Positions 10,113 to 21,238 are shown, counted from the stretch's first letter. The stretch: 64,000 nucleotides of DNA from Sepioteuthis lessoniana (GCA_963585895.1 OY757907.1:107029512-107093511), one strand, 5' to 3'. The notes: generated by a model from the sequence alone, not told the origin. Made by a program: numbers and translations.

Positions 10113-10160
10113 ATAGTCCTGATGATGGTTCAGTAGAACCGAAACGCTATAGTGTCGACC
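10113..10160 (+). ncRNA. Hammerhead-like motif, possibly Penelope-type
   Basis: CTGATGA (10119-10125), stem II GGTTC/GAACC with loop AGTA (10127-10140), GAAA (10141-10144), stem III ACGC/GTGT with loop TATA (10144-10155, including one G-U pair), then TC at 10155-10156 as cleavage site. Stem I is GTC/GAC (10116-10118 and 10157-10159), only 3 bp. One extra T (10126) sits between the core A and stem II, which may impair activity. The flank 'ctctcaataaatctc' resembles ends of Penelope-like elements, in which such motifs are known. Confidence 0.45.
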
Positions 10161-10385
10161 TCTCAATAAATCTCTCCTTCCACTTGGATTAACTTGTTAT
10201 CAATTTTTCTACATATTGTCAGATTACAATCTTTTATTCACTTTGACATATGTAAATGTACGTGAAGCAGTGTGAAAAAATGTAAAATATCAAGATGCAC
10301 CCAGTCAACCTTTGACTAAACATGATAACATGTCAGTAATACAAAATATTTCATCTAACTTCTTGTTTTTATCCCTAAATTAAAG

Positions 10386-10604
10386 GGGAGTGTCCCCATG
10401 GTGTGTTTCCTGAAGTGCTTGACTGTGGCCTTAGAAGTAGTCAAGTTCAAACTCAAGTTGCTCTTTTGTTCATTTTCAGACTAATACCCTTTGGAAAGGA
10501 ATTGAAAGCTCATCCCCCAATCTCTGGGTTAAATAGTATAAGGATAACTTTGGCATTAAATAACCCTCAAAGTTTGATATGCCATTAAACAAACCAAACC
10601 CAGG
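10386..10604 (+). mobile_element. SINE family C
   Basis: Starts 'ggggagtgtccccatggtg', core 'agactaataccctttggaaa', 'tctctgggttaaatagta', tail 'tttggcattaaataaccc' to 'cattaaacaaaccaaacc'. Some interior deletion. Confidence 0.85.
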
Positions 10605-11428
10605 TTTAAAGTGTAGTATTTGTTCTTTTTAGTTAAATAGTGGAAATCAGGGATAAAAATACATTTGAAATTAAGTATTATGAACATTATGGTGTTAAAG
10701 TAGCAAATAAAATTAAAATAAACAAAGAAAAAAAAACGAGCCTGTTTTATTATTCTCCTTCATGCAAAGCAAATAAAAATGTTCAAGTTTAATTTTCTAT
10801 TAAGCCAAAAGTAAGAAGAAAATGAACTCTTTAAAAATTCTTAATAATTGTAACATTGCCAAAATTATGGGAAAATAGACCAAATGTGGATGATCTTTCA
10901 ACTGCAAATACAACATAACTCTCTCAAGAATGCTTGAAGAAAAGGCTATTATTAAAATGTGATCACTTTTTAATTCAACTAAATAAAGCAATTCAAATAT
11001 TTTCTTTAAAAAATGATTTTTCACTTCCATTTTTCATCTTCAATCTTATTTCTTCATCTTTTTAGCAATTCATATGACAGAATCAATTTCAGAAATTAAC
11101 TTTCCAGCTTCCTACTCTGTAAATTTCCATATTAATTTTCATAAAATGAGTCTTAATTTATGTGGATGAACAAAGTTTTATTGCCTTGAATATAAAATTT
11201 AAGAAAGAGAGAAAAAATGGAGTAAAAAGTTCATTGTATTTAGATATAAAAGACAATTCTGGAATAATTGATACTAATGCAAATTATATTTTAAAATAGA
11301 AAAATGACAAGGAAGAATTTTGAATGAATTATTACACAAAAATGATTTAGTTTTCTTCTTTTAGCTTTTATATTAATGAGTTAAGCTACTATTACCACTC
11401 AGAAATTTCTTAAAAACAAAAATTATTT
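10605..11428. other. No gene seen
   Basis: Very AT-rich, no recognised repeat. A 76-codon minus-strand open frame (10800-11030) looks like chance. Confidence 0.55.
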
Positions 11429-12180
11429 AGGCGGTGCTTGTGGTGTAATGGTTATCATTGTAGGAAATGGACATGGTGCCCAGAGTTCAAATCCTGGATG
11501 AGGCTGTTTGCATTTCACAGAGAGATATTACCCTTGGGAAAGAGATGAATCCAACTATTTTCCCTCCAACTAGGGCCTAGTTGACTGAGGCTGTAGAATA
11601 CACCAACTGCATCTCTGCAGGGGGGTAAGACCCCCTACAACGAGTGTCCTGTATATGACATTAAACAATCTGATGGTGAGGCTCCAGCTTTGAAGATTTA
11701 GGGAATGCAGAGCACCCCTTCATTGCCATTGCTCCTAGGTGCATTCAGACCTGGAGTGGTTGCACCTAAGAGGGTCCAACCTATGGGTCAAATAGAACAA
11801 ACTATGTGCAAACAAATGACTGATGTTAAATTGTGAGTCTTCTATAGCAGTACTTGAAACTATTTAACTTTGTGCAAGAAAAGAGCTCAGGCTCATTTAA
11901 GAATGTTATCTACAAAATGTGTTTACAAATTATATGTATATTTAGTATATATGTATAAACAGGATTTGGCATTAAATAACCTACAATGGTTAACATACCA
12001 TCAAACCAAACCAAACACTCCAACTATGGGTAAATAGTAGTGCAGACTGGGGTTTTTAACCTTGTTATGGCAACCAGTCTAGAAGAAGGAAAAACCCTGA
12101 ATTTAGACTAGTTAGATTTGACTTAGAAATTGATTTTGTGTCATATCCTGCTCATTGTGGAGTGGTTGGGTAAATAAATA
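11429..12180 (+). mobile_element. SINE family D split by a family B insertion
   Basis: The 5' half (11429-11572) has 'ggtgcttgtggtgtaatggt', 'agagttcaaatcctggatga' and 'cccttgggaaagagatg'. The 3' half (12018-12180) resumes with 'ctccaactatgggtaaatag' and ends 'gagtggttgggtaaata'. The 9-mer CTCCAACTA flanks the inserted B on both sides (11564-11572, 12018-12026). Confidence 0.92.
11573..12017 (+). mobile_element. SINE-like family B, complete 445-bp copy
   Basis: Its ends are fixed by a perfect 9-bp target-site duplication, so the unexpanded B length is 445 bp. Head 'gactgaggctgtagaataca', interior 'tgtgcaaacaaatgactgat', tail 'ggatttggcattaaataacc' then 'ggttaacataccatcaaacc'. No convincing A/B boxes, so its promoter origin is unclear. 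Confidence 0.93.
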
Positions 12181-13194
12181 CAATCATATATTAAATATTT
12201 TGTAAAAATATTATAAAAAACATTAAAGATGATACCTATGATATGAGATGTGGATAGTCTTATTTGATATGATATTGTTATATTTGGATAGTCTTATTTA
12301 ATGAGAAAATATTGTGAAAAAGAGCCATAGATCAACATATATAATATATGTAATTAAGGATGATGATTAATTATATTTGTTAATTATTTTATTTATATTG
12401 ATAAATTGTAAGTAGCTAGAAACTTTGAATGGAAGTGTAAGTAGTGAAGGTCATAGGGTACACTTATTGCAGGATATGAGAGGACAGTCAGCATGTTATA
12501 AAAGTTCTCTTTTGGAAATCATGGTTGAGAGCCAGATATCAAAAGTAAACAAAGTGGAAGGCATGCCGCTTGACTTAGGATAGGAATAATCAACATTAGA
12601 TAAAAGTAAATGACATGTGTTCTTATATGATTAGAGTATGAGATAATTAAGATATTATTTAAGCAGAATTTGAGGTCAGATTGGGAAAGTTGAGTTCATG
12701 GTTCAACTTTCTGGGGCAAAGGAATTGAAGTCTTTTATTGGTCTGCTGCTCATGGGTCTCTCTGTGTTTTTATGTCCCAACAGGAGATCTTTCAACCAAT
12801 CTTTCAGTTTTGTTTTATGCTAGAAAAATAGTAATGGTAATAAACTTCTCGTATCCTTTGAAACAACTGGGTCCATCTTGGGAAGTGTTACACTTATTGA
12901 TATTCGAGATGGTGCTAGGTTGGTGAGGCTGTGTTACACCAGTCTATTTGGTCCTCTGGTGTTACACACTTCCCTTTTGGTGCCACTATTTTACAGTTGA
13001 GTGGAATTTATATAAGTTCACTAACAGCTTTGACTTTGTCTTTTAACTTGTCTAATACAATACTAACAAATTTAATTATATATAAAATATCTGTATTTTG
13101 TCTATCTAGGAGTAGTTACTGTCATACATACATGCTTAAAGAATGAATTAAATTATTTTCATATTCCATATATCCTGCTTGTAATATCATGGTT
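12181..13194. other. No gene seen
   Basis: AT-rich. A small inverted pair (GGGAAGTGTTACAC near 12877 and its complement near 12960) is the only structure. Short open frames at 12738-13146 have no features. Confidence 0.5.
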
Positions 13195-13442
13195 TATTGG
13201 TCTTGTGGGTAGAGTGTCCTCCAATTGTCCAGGAGACCTGGGTTCAATCCCAGGTCACGTCATACCAAAGACTTTAAAAATGGTACTTGATAGCTCCTTG
13301 CTTAACACTCAGCAATATAAAGTATGTATTAAGGGTAAAGTGGAGCAATCCAGGGAAAGGAGTGGCGCCCTCCCCTACACCTCGATGTAGTAGCTATTGA
13401 AAAGGAGTCTTCTGGTCGCCCTTAACTACGGTCACCAACTTT
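13195..13442 (+). mobile_element. SINE family A
   Basis: B box 'gggttcaatcccaggtcacg'; this copy and the next carry the variant 'accaaagactttaaaaatgg'. End 'cggtcaccaacttttctta'. Some CpGs retained, moderately young. Confidence 0.92.
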
Positions 13443-13535
13443 TCTTATATAAAATGCTTTTAAGGTTTTTATTATTGCCTAAAATTTAGTGTTATTGTAT
13501 ACAATTTTGAAATGCCTAAATTTTCTTGTTAAATT

Positions 13536-13792
13536 CATTGACCCAGTGAGTAGAGTGTTTGTCAATGGTCCAGGAGACCTGGGTTCAGTCCCAGGTTGCG
13601 TCATACCAAAGACTTTAAAAATGGAATTTAATACCTCCTTGTTTAACACTCAGCAGTATAAGGTCCTTATTGAGGGTAAAGTGGAGCAATCTAGGAAAAG
13701 GAGTAGTGCCCTCCCCTACACCTCAGTGTAGTAGCTATTGAAAAAAGAGCCTTCTGGTCGCTCTCAACTATAGTTGCCAACTTTACTTACTC
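13536..13792 (+). mobile_element. SINE family A
   Basis: 'gggttcagtcccaggttgcg', 'actttaaaaatgga', 'ctcagcagtataaggtcc', end 'ttgccaactttacttact'. Same subfamily as the neighbour 95 bp upstream, same orientation. Confidence 0.92.
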
Positions 13793-14418
13793 ATGAAATT
13801 ATAAAGAGTTGAAAATATGAAGGAATTATTTCATTAAATTTGGTAGTATCATATGACTTTTATCAAGTTAGTTCCAAGATTCTTTTAAAGATTCACGTCT
13901 TGGCAATTTGGCAATCTCAAACCCAAAGTATTATCTCTGGTTTTCTATGACTCTATGCTAACTTTCAGGTAAACTGTGTATACAATTATAAAATAATGAT
14001 TCTGGTTTTGAGTTGATGAATTCTTTGAAGAGTCTTGAATTTAGTGGAACTGCCATCCAAATCAGGAGTGTTGCATGGAGTGAAATAAGTGATATCCTGA
14101 AGGTGAAAGGTCCACATGTACAAGAATTTCCCATCCCAATTCTGTGATAATATACTGTCTTAGACTTGAAACAAAATAATGGGTTTTGTCATACAGCAAA
14201 ATGACCAGAAGACTTCTTTGCCTCGGCAGGAGTCTTTTTATACAACTACATCATTGAAATAGACTAGGTGCTCACAGAAGTATTGTTTAAGAATAGTTTT
14301 TCCAGGCTTCTGAAATTCATAATAAAAACATTTCCTTTAATGAAGGGGAGAGTTTTTCCTTGTACAATACATTTTGACCAAGTCTTCTCAAACTTGTAAC
14401 TGAATGCACCCCTTGTAA
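13793..14418. other. No gene seen
   Basis: No recognised repeat or coding signal. Confidence 0.5.
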
Positions 14419-14648
14419 GTAAGTAAAGTTGGCGACCGGAGTCAAGGGTGACCAGTAGGCTCTCTTTTCAATAGCTACTACATCGAGGTTTAGGGGAGGG
14501 TGCTACTCCTTTCCCTGGATTTCTCCACGTTACCCTTGTTACGTACCTTATATTGCTGAATGTTAAGCAAGGTGGCATCAAGTACCATTTATTTTTTAGT
14601 TTATGGTATGACGCGACCTATGTCTCCTAGACCATTGGCGAACTGTTG
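14419..14648 (-). mobile_element. SINE family A, head truncated
   Basis: Antisense: starts 'taagtaagtaaagttggcga' (tail (CTTA)n), runs to 'gtctcctagaccattggcga'. The B-box region has an internal loss and the A box is missing. Confidence 0.9.
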
Positions 14649-14799
14649 TAAGTAGATTAAATTTCCATTCACCCTCAAATAAATTAACTGAATATTAAGT
14701 TGCAAAATATAACAAATTTACCAGTGTTTAATATTATTTACATGAGAAAAGAATCAGTGAACTATAAATACAAATGCACCTTTAATTCTTGATTATTTT

Positions 14800-15185
14800 T
14801 TAATGGGTAGGATGGATTTGGTGGTTACTGAGGAGGTAGTAAATATTCATTTGTAGGTTTGTGAGTTTGAGCTGTAAATCACCTTGTTCTATGTTCAAAT
14901 TGACTCTCTGTTTGCTTTGTAAATAATGTACAAGGCTAAACCCAAATTTCACTAGGAAAAGCTCGTAAAATAGACTCAACAACTTAGGGTATTTTGCTAC
15001 AACTTTTTCATACATCCAGTAATATCCATTTGCTTTAGCCTTTACTCCAAGATTAAAAGTCATTTCAATAAATTCTTCTTTGAAAGAGGTGTTAAAATTT
15101 TTCTCTTTGCACTTCAATATCAAATGGAGAAAAATCCATCACAGAATTTCCTTGTTTAGATCCTGGAATCAAATTTTCTTAATGT
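14800..15185 (-). mobile_element. hAT transposase C-terminal fragment
   Basis: The 107-codon frame (minus, 15123-14800) ends in a typical hAT dimerisation region: KYPKLLSLFYELFL, then FGFSLVHYLQSKQRVNLNIE and GDLQLKLTNLQMNI, closing HQIHPTH. It corresponds to the YPxLw..FpssYlvErgFS..L.kkRnrLdi..gdLRL.Ltn..P and QaHpSH pattern of ZBED/SCAND3-like hAT proteins. Upstream, another frame reads VMDFSPFDIEVQ, the usual lead-in, so there is a frameshift near 15100. The catalytic DDE part and ends are absent. A dead fragment. Confidence 0.8.
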
Positions 15186-15568
15186 GATTTATGTAGACAT
15201 TATCCAAAACAAGTTCTTTTTATTACTCTATAGTAATTTTCATCACAACCAATTAGGCATACTGCTAGATGTACAATATCTAGCAATGAGTGTACATGAT
15301 CCAGTCATTTTTGTTCTACTGTTATGAAGGGATTTATAAGTGAAATGGACCCCTGTAGATCCCTAGGGTTTTATTCACCCTGGCAAAATTTTATTCTCTC
15401 CCCAAAGGTTTTATATAGACCACTTTCAGAATGATAGAAACACATGTCTGGGTTGGATTTGTGGGTGGTGTAATAGTTATTGTTGTAGGAAATGGACCTG
15501 GTGAGTCAAGTTCAAATCCTGGATAAAGCAGTTAGCATTTCACTTTATAAAAATATCTTTATGAAAAG

Positions 15569-15769
15569 GGGAAGAGCCAGTTGCGTAGCAGCGAACATAC
15601 TAGACTGCAACTTTGGAGTAAGCAAATTAAAACTCTACTTATGCTATTAAGATCACTTTAGGAAAGTTATGAACCTCCATATCCCCCTCCTCAGCTATGG
15701 GTTAAATAGTAACTCTACTGTCCTTTTAAAAGGATGGCTTTGGCATTAAATAACCCATAACAAAGAAAA
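15569..15769 (+). mobile_element. SINE family C
   Basis: 'gctatgggttaaatagtaac', 'ggctttggcattaaataacc', A-rich end 'aacaaagaaaaag'. Head diverged. It sits inside the D copy. Confidence 0.8.
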
Positions 15770-15780
15770 AGAAACTAAAC

Positions 15781-16206
15781 TTGTCTTTATTGGGAATCCT
15801 TTTTGAGATGAGACTTCTTAATCTGAGTATTAATTTTTATTGCGGACTTTTGTCCTCATTTTGGTAGTTTTTGTTGTTTTTCTCACTACGTTTTGGGGCC
15901 CATGGCACAGTGGATAGAGGCATTGAGTCTCTATGGTTCCAGGTGAGTATTGTCAGAAGATAGCGGTTTCAGTTCCTACCCAAGCCGGCCAGAGGGTTAC
16001 TTGGTCAAAAACGAGGTGCGATAGACAATAACTATGGAAGGCAGTAATTACTGGGGATATGGTTACAAGACTCAGCATTCCTATCCAAGGTGGTGGTTAA
16101 TCACCTGAAGACAACCAGAGGTGAAATTTGACTGAAATGTAGTGAGAAAAACAACAAAAACTAGCAAGATGAGGACAAAAGTCCACAATAAAAATTAATA
16201 CTCACA
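15781..16206. mobile_element. 426-bp element with long inverted ends and a tRNA-like core
   Basis: The 11-mer AGAAACTAAAC flanks it (15770-15780, 16207-16217). The segment 15824-15893 is the reverse complement of about 16138-16204, nearly 70 bp with few differences ('gagtattaatttttattg', 'gacttttgtcctcat', 'tttttgttgtttttctcact'). The interior (15895-15990) is tRNA-like: A box TGGCACAGTGG (15903-15913), B-box-like GGTTTCAGTTCC (15965-15976). No open frame. It combines SINE-like promoter elements with inverted ends; class unknown. Confidence 0.7.
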
Positions 16207-16370
16207 AGAAACTAAACCTTATAAAAAATCCTGAATCCTCACTTCTCTTCTCCCCCATCCCATCTGTGGGTGAACAGTAGGGCACTCTGAGTTTGTAGAT
16301 GTGCTAACGAGTATAAGAGGAGAAGAAAAAAAACTCTGAATTCCAAACCAGGCAGTGTATGGGCTAACAA

Positions 16371-16899
16371 CTCCACCCTATAAAAACCTTCTTGTTAGTT
16401 TAAATAGCAGTACCATCACTGACACAGTATGGCTGTAGTCCTATACTCCACAAAGTAGTCTACAAGATTTGAATGTGTCTGGTTGATATCGGAGATCATA
16501 TTGGTTTTGGCAAATCATCAGTGCTGAATTCAGTTCTTCATTGAGTTAAGATAATTGACTACTATTGTTATAATAAGAAAAAAATACTTCCTGTTTCTAT
16601 GCTGAAAAAGTAGTCATAAAGAAACAAGATTGAAATAAAGGTCAAAGATACAATGCTTTCACTGTTCTAATATAAACTGTTCATTGGCTAAAGTGTTGGA
16701 GTGTGCCTTGCACTATGGTCCTTATTTTGTTTACATGATATTTGATTCTGATTTTTAAAAATGGGGTTTTGTTCTCTTCAGGACTTGGTATGTTGTATGG
16801 TGTTAATGGGCTTAAGAAGCCTGAAAGAACAAGCATTTGAAAATAAATGAATTGCTTTTTTAGATAGTAGAAATTTATAATACTGTGGATGTGTTTTTA
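16371..16899. other. No gene seen
   Basis: No recognised element. Confidence 0.5.
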
Positions 16900-17152
16900 G
16901 CAGGCATTGGCATAATGGTTAGAGTGTTCACCAATGGAGACCAGGTTTCAATCCTAGGTTGAGTCATAACAAAGGCTAAAAAAATGTTACACGATACCTC
17001 TTTGCTTAACACTCAGCATTATAAGGTCCCGATCAAGGGTAAATTGAGCAATCCAGGGAAAGGAGTAGTGCTTTCCCTACACCTTGGTAGAGCAGCTATT
17101 GAAAAGAGAGCCCTCAGGTCACTCTCAACTATGGTCTCCCGAGGTACTTATC
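16900..17152 (+). mobile_element. SINE family A
   Basis: A box 'ggcattggcataatggttag', B box 'caggtttcaatcctagg', 'cactcagcattataaggtcc', 'ctattgaaaagagagcc'. Full length. Confidence 0.92.
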
Positions 17153-18549
17153 TATGAGTGTGTTTATTTTTTCTCGGAATCAATTCAAAATTAACTAAAA
17201 AATAGACACTGAAATATGCAAATAAATTGATGTGTTTTAATGCTCTGAATTTTCTTTTCTAGTCTATTAAAAAAAAATGAAACATATCATTCACGTGTAC
17301 ATTAAATGAGTGAATACATAAAAAAAAATTTTCTCTTTAGTAAAAGATTATACAATCAGTCTCTAATCCTTTTGTAGTTGTTGCAAGATTACTTCAAAAA
17401 CATTTTTCTTATTATGTAATATAATTTAACTATATGTCTTTAATCTTTTAATTTTTTAGAATTAAAAAACTTAAAAATTAATCATTCCTTGCTTGAAAAT
17501 CAATTTGACTTCATTGATGAGATTTTCTTTTATCTCATGTTATCTGAGCTATGTAAAAATAAATTCTGTGAATGACCTCTTCATTTATAGATGGTCATTT
17601 AGATGTTGAAATAAATATAGAAAGCAATCATTTTGTTTTTCAAAGAATATTAATTAGTTATATCAGACAAGTAATCACTGAAACTATTGTAATATTACTG
17701 GGGTGGGTTATTGAAATAATAGCTCAAATCAAAACTTATAATGAAAAGAGTTGGTTTTAAAAGACATACAAGGATGTGTTAACAGACATATTACTAGCTA
17801 GTCACACTCAGAATGTAGGCCATCTCGCCAACCACGTCAGTGCTCATATTCAAAAAGAATAGTCCATTCTATACAGAGGGATATCATCTCTTCTCTACAA
17901 AAAAAGCAAATTAATGTTTAGTCTTGCCATATTGTTTTATATATATATACATACATACATATATAGGTATATTTGATTGAAAATATAAGATGAGGATTTA
18001 GTGTTTAACTTTTTATTTAGATTTTCTTGTTCGCAAACGGAATGTCAAAACTGTGGCTGTAGACACTTAAAGTCTCTGTTGTTGTAACCCAAGTACAGTT
18101 ACTTTTGGCCATCTTTAGTCATTTTCAAGAACATAGGCATTCACATGTTGTGGAGTGCTGGATGTATTTGGTGCTCAAAAATTTCTAAGTGGATGTGTTC
18201 ATTACATGCAGGTGACATCATGTGTGAATGCATAGATTATTGATGCTGGTTTAAAAATGTCAAGATAGCAGCTAAAGATCCACTCCAAAACTAAAACAGA
18301 TTGTGTTTAGTGAGTGATACCTATTCCTTATATTTATGAAGAAATCCTATACTAAGTATTTTATATTTACACACACACACACATACATATACATGTGTGT
18401 TTTTATATGGTGAAATGGTTGATATATATATAATGAAATGGTTGATAAAAAGAAGTGGAAAAGAGGGTAAATTAGACACTTATGAAATATTACAAAACCT
18501 GTTGTAAGTGTCTGATTCTTCAGACAGAGTCTGAAGTAGTTCTGTAAAT
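17153..18549. other. No gene; some microsatellite
   Basis: AT-rich. Short TA/CATA runs near 17940-17965 and (CA)n near 18369-18384. At 18452-18517 a short stretch shares direct and inverted similarity with 18806-18858 across the LINE insertion. A 62-codon frame at 17572-17760 has no features. Confidence 0.5.
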
Positions 18550-18786
18550 CATCATCATCATCATATCGCGCTGGTAGCACGGATATCCCTGACCCTCTCT
18601 CGCCACTCCTCCCTATCGTTCATCGCCCTAGGTAGGTCTTCAGGACAACATCCTGTATCCTCACATAGCTGCTGAATGTACGTTCGAGCTGGTCGTCCTG
18701 CTTTTGCGCGGCCATGTGTGGGGATCCATAAGAGTACATCTCTTATGAGTTCATCTCTGCTTCTCCAGCAGTGTCCTGCATGTCTG
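18550..18786 (-). mobile_element. LINE 3' end, 5'-truncated insertion
   Basis: Encodes, on the minus strand, RHAGHCWRSRDELIRDVLLW, then GRPARTYIQQLCEDTG and EEWRERVRDIRAT, the C-terminus of an RTE-like LINE. It ends in the (ATG)n tail 'gatgatgatgat' at its 3' end (18550 side). The 12-mer AGTTCTGTAAAT flanks it perfectly (18538-18549, 18787-18798), so this is a true truncated insertion. About 98 percent identical by eye to the 61433 copy. Confidence 0.92.
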
Positions 18787-18894
18787 AGTTCTGTAAATAA
18801 ATAACAAAATATTACTAAACCTGTTATAAGTGTCTGATTTATCCACTTTTCCAATTATTTTTATCATGTATATAGATATATATATATACACTCA

Positions 18895-19146
18895 CACTCA
18901 AACCTCTTCTCGTAAACAGGATGCAACACTGAGTTGAACAGGTTTGAGTTTAGAGTCTTCCTTCTTCAAAAATGGTTGCCATACCGAGGTTGAAGAGCTT
19001 AGGCTGCCCTACTATTTGTCCATAGCTAGAAGGAGAAAAGCTGTATTCATACCTTTCCAAGAGTATTAGTGGTATGGGAAAATGCAAACTGCTTTGTGTA
19101 GGATTTAAATTTGGATCACCATATGGATTTCCTATCATGATAAACC
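18895..19146 (-). mobile_element. SINE family D
   Basis: Antisense, near complete: 'acaggatgcaacactga', 'ctactatttgtccatagc', 'ttcatacctttccaagag', to the head 'atttcctatcatgataaacc'. Confidence 0.88.
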
Positions 19147-19160
19147 TTACATGTACACAT

Positions 19161-19162
<2 letters not shown>

Positions 19163-19200
<38 letters not shown>
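19163..19200. repeat. (TA)n microsatellite
   Basis: Pure TA alternation before the family A copy. Confidence 0.95.
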
Positions 19201-19205
<5 letters not shown>

Positions 19206-19206
<1 letters not shown>

Positions 19207-19451
19207 GTAAAGTAAGTAAAGTTGGCAACTGTTGTTGAGGGTGACCCAAAGGCTTCCTTTTCGTTAGCTACAACACCAAGGTATAGGAGAGGGTGTTACT
19301 CCTTTCTCTGGACTGCTCCACTTTACCCTTGATCCGTACCTTATAATGCTGAGTGTTAAGAAGAGGAATCAAGTACCATTTTTTGAGTCTTTGGTATGAC
19401 TCGACCTGGGATTGAGCCTAGGTCTCCCTGGCTATTGGTGAACACTCTAAC

Positions 19452-19455
<4 letters not shown>
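19206..19455 (-). mobile_element. SINE family A between two TA arrays
   Basis: Antisense: '(taag)n' tail then 'aagttggcaactgttgttg', 'taccttataatgctgagtg', 'gactcgacctgggattgag', 'gtgaacactctaacca'. Both ends abut (TA)n. Confidence 0.92.
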
Positions 19456-19499
<44 letters not shown>

Positions 19500-19502
<3 letters not shown>

Positions 19503-20954
19503 TAATGGCTATAAGTTAAGGAATGGAACAACAAAAAATATTTAGATGATTTTTACTTGAAAAAATTTGCATGTATGTTGATGAAATTTTCACACAATAT
19601 ACTTGGAATATAAATGCATTTATTACATAAAGAGTTTTAAAAATTTTCTTTTACAGTAAATTAATAGTCAACTGAAAAAAATGTGAGCCAATTAACTTCT
19701 TACTAAAGGTGGTAGTGCTTCTTTCCAATTCTTTCAGAAAATCCCATAAATGATCAATATTTTGAGGATTTCTGTTCTGAGCTTTCTCTGCTATGATTTT
19801 CCATTCATTCTCTAGAGGATTCATATCTGGGCTTTGTGGTGGCCATTTCATAACAGCTACTCCTTCCTCTTCAAGAAAACTTTACACAGTTTTAGCTTTG
19901 TGGTAAGGCATGTTGTCTTGCATAAATATTGGAGTTTCAACTGTCCCATTGTGTAAATGAGGAAGAGCATGCTGGCAAAGAAGTTCTTTATAAACTCAGG
20001 CATTAATATTACCATGAGAATGAACAATGGGTCCTACTCCTGCTGAAGAAATCATCCCCCACACAATTACGCTCCCCCTCCAAATTTCACAATCTTCTTA
20101 ACGCACTGAGGAGATAAGCATTCCCCATTTTTACATTTTACAAACCTGTTACCATCAGATCCAAACGAGTTGAATTTAGATTCATCACGAAAGTGAACCA
20201 TATTCTTTTGTTCCTCTGTCCACAGGATATGGTCTATGTTGAAGTCAAGATGAACCTTTTGATTTTTCTTTGAAATCAAAGTTTTGTGACATAAAATCCA
20301 AGGCATTAATTTTTCCTATGAGTAACAGTTTTTCTAGAGATTGGCTTTCCTGTTTGCTCGCGAGATGCAGGAGAAATAGACGTTGCTGTATTGAAACAGT
20401 CTTTTAAAGATATTTTAATAATTATCCGATCTTCCCGTTTGGTAGTCATAGGAGGCCTGCCAGTTCTTGGTTTTGGTTCAAGTGTCTTGTCAGCCTTAAA
20501 TCTACAGATTACATGATAAACAATGCTTTTTGACTGTCGTACTATACCAGCAATTTCAGAATACAATTTGCCTTCTTCCTGATTTGCTAAAATTAGCTTT
20601 TTTTCTTCTTGAGTTAAACAATTATGTGCTTTTACCTTCATCTTGCTTAAAAATAGTTCCAACGATGTATGACAGTTGACTATTAATCAAAATTAGCAAT
20701 CAAGTTATTTAAAAATTATCAAAATTACAATAACTCAACTGTGTTCCTTAACTTTTGACCAGGGCAAAATGTATACTTTTGTCTTTTTAGTTCACTATTG
20801 ATTTACTGTAAAAATGAATTCAGAAAATTCTATATGTAATAAATACATATATATTCCAAGTATATTTTGAGAAAATTTTGTAAATGTACATAAAAGTTTT
20901 TTCAAGTAAAAGTCATTTAGATGTTTGTTGTTCTTTTCCTTAACTTATGATTGC

Positions 20955-20957
<3 letters not shown>
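19500..20957 (-). mobile_element. Tc1-like transposon relic, DD34E, long inverted repeats
   Basis: Terminal inverted repeats of about 125 bp (19500-19625 and 20830-20957; shared 'ataagttaaggaa', 'tttttacttgaaaaaa', 'atatacttggaatata'). The left end keeps the Tc1-type CAGT next to a TA; the right has lost it. The minus strand encodes an N-terminal DNA-binding part (20662-20306; SKIVYHVICRFKADKTLEPK, RTGRPPMTTKREDR), then ILCHKTLISKKNQ, HFRDESKFNSFGSDGN (first Asp), FMQDNMPYHKAKTV (second Asp) and WPPQSPDMNPLENEW (Glu). The second Asp to Glu gap is 34 residues. At least two frameshifts (near 20305 and 20070) and a stop after KAKTV make it dead. Confidence 0.95.

Positions 20958-21000
<43 letters not shown>
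20958..21000. repeat. (TA)n microsatellite
   Basis: Pure TA run abutting the right end of the Tc1 relic; a matching run (19456-19499) abuts the left end. Confidence 0.95.
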
Positions 21001-21001
<1 letters not shown>

Positions 21002-21238
21002 CTATTTTTATGTCTATTCTATAATTCTGATGATGAGAAAAAAAAACAGATTATACAATTTGTAAATAAAAGATATAACTTAAACTTATATCTGGGGGAA
21101 AAAATCCATTAAAAAAATGTCTCTCTTACTTTTTGAAAATAATCAACCAATAACATATGTATTGTCAAAAAAAAAAAAATGCCAACAAAATTCCTTAAGC
21201 TAAAATGTAAAAGTGCTTGATATACTGAGTTGAGCAAA

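Larger units (their letters stand above)
15463..16370 (+). mobile_element. SINE family D split by two insertions
   Basis: The 5' part (15463-15568) has 'ggtggtgtaatagttattgt', 'aagttcaaatcctggata'. The 3' part (about 16222-16370) has 'ctgtgggtgaacagtaggg' and 'aactctgaattccaaacc'. Between lie a C SINE and the inverted-end element. The reading as one split copy is inference. Confidence 0.65.

Noticed and set aside
18561-18854. 97-codon minus-strand frame as a gene
   Set aside because: It is the LINE 3' end plus flanking sequence; the flank before RHAGHCW is target DNA beyond the duplication.
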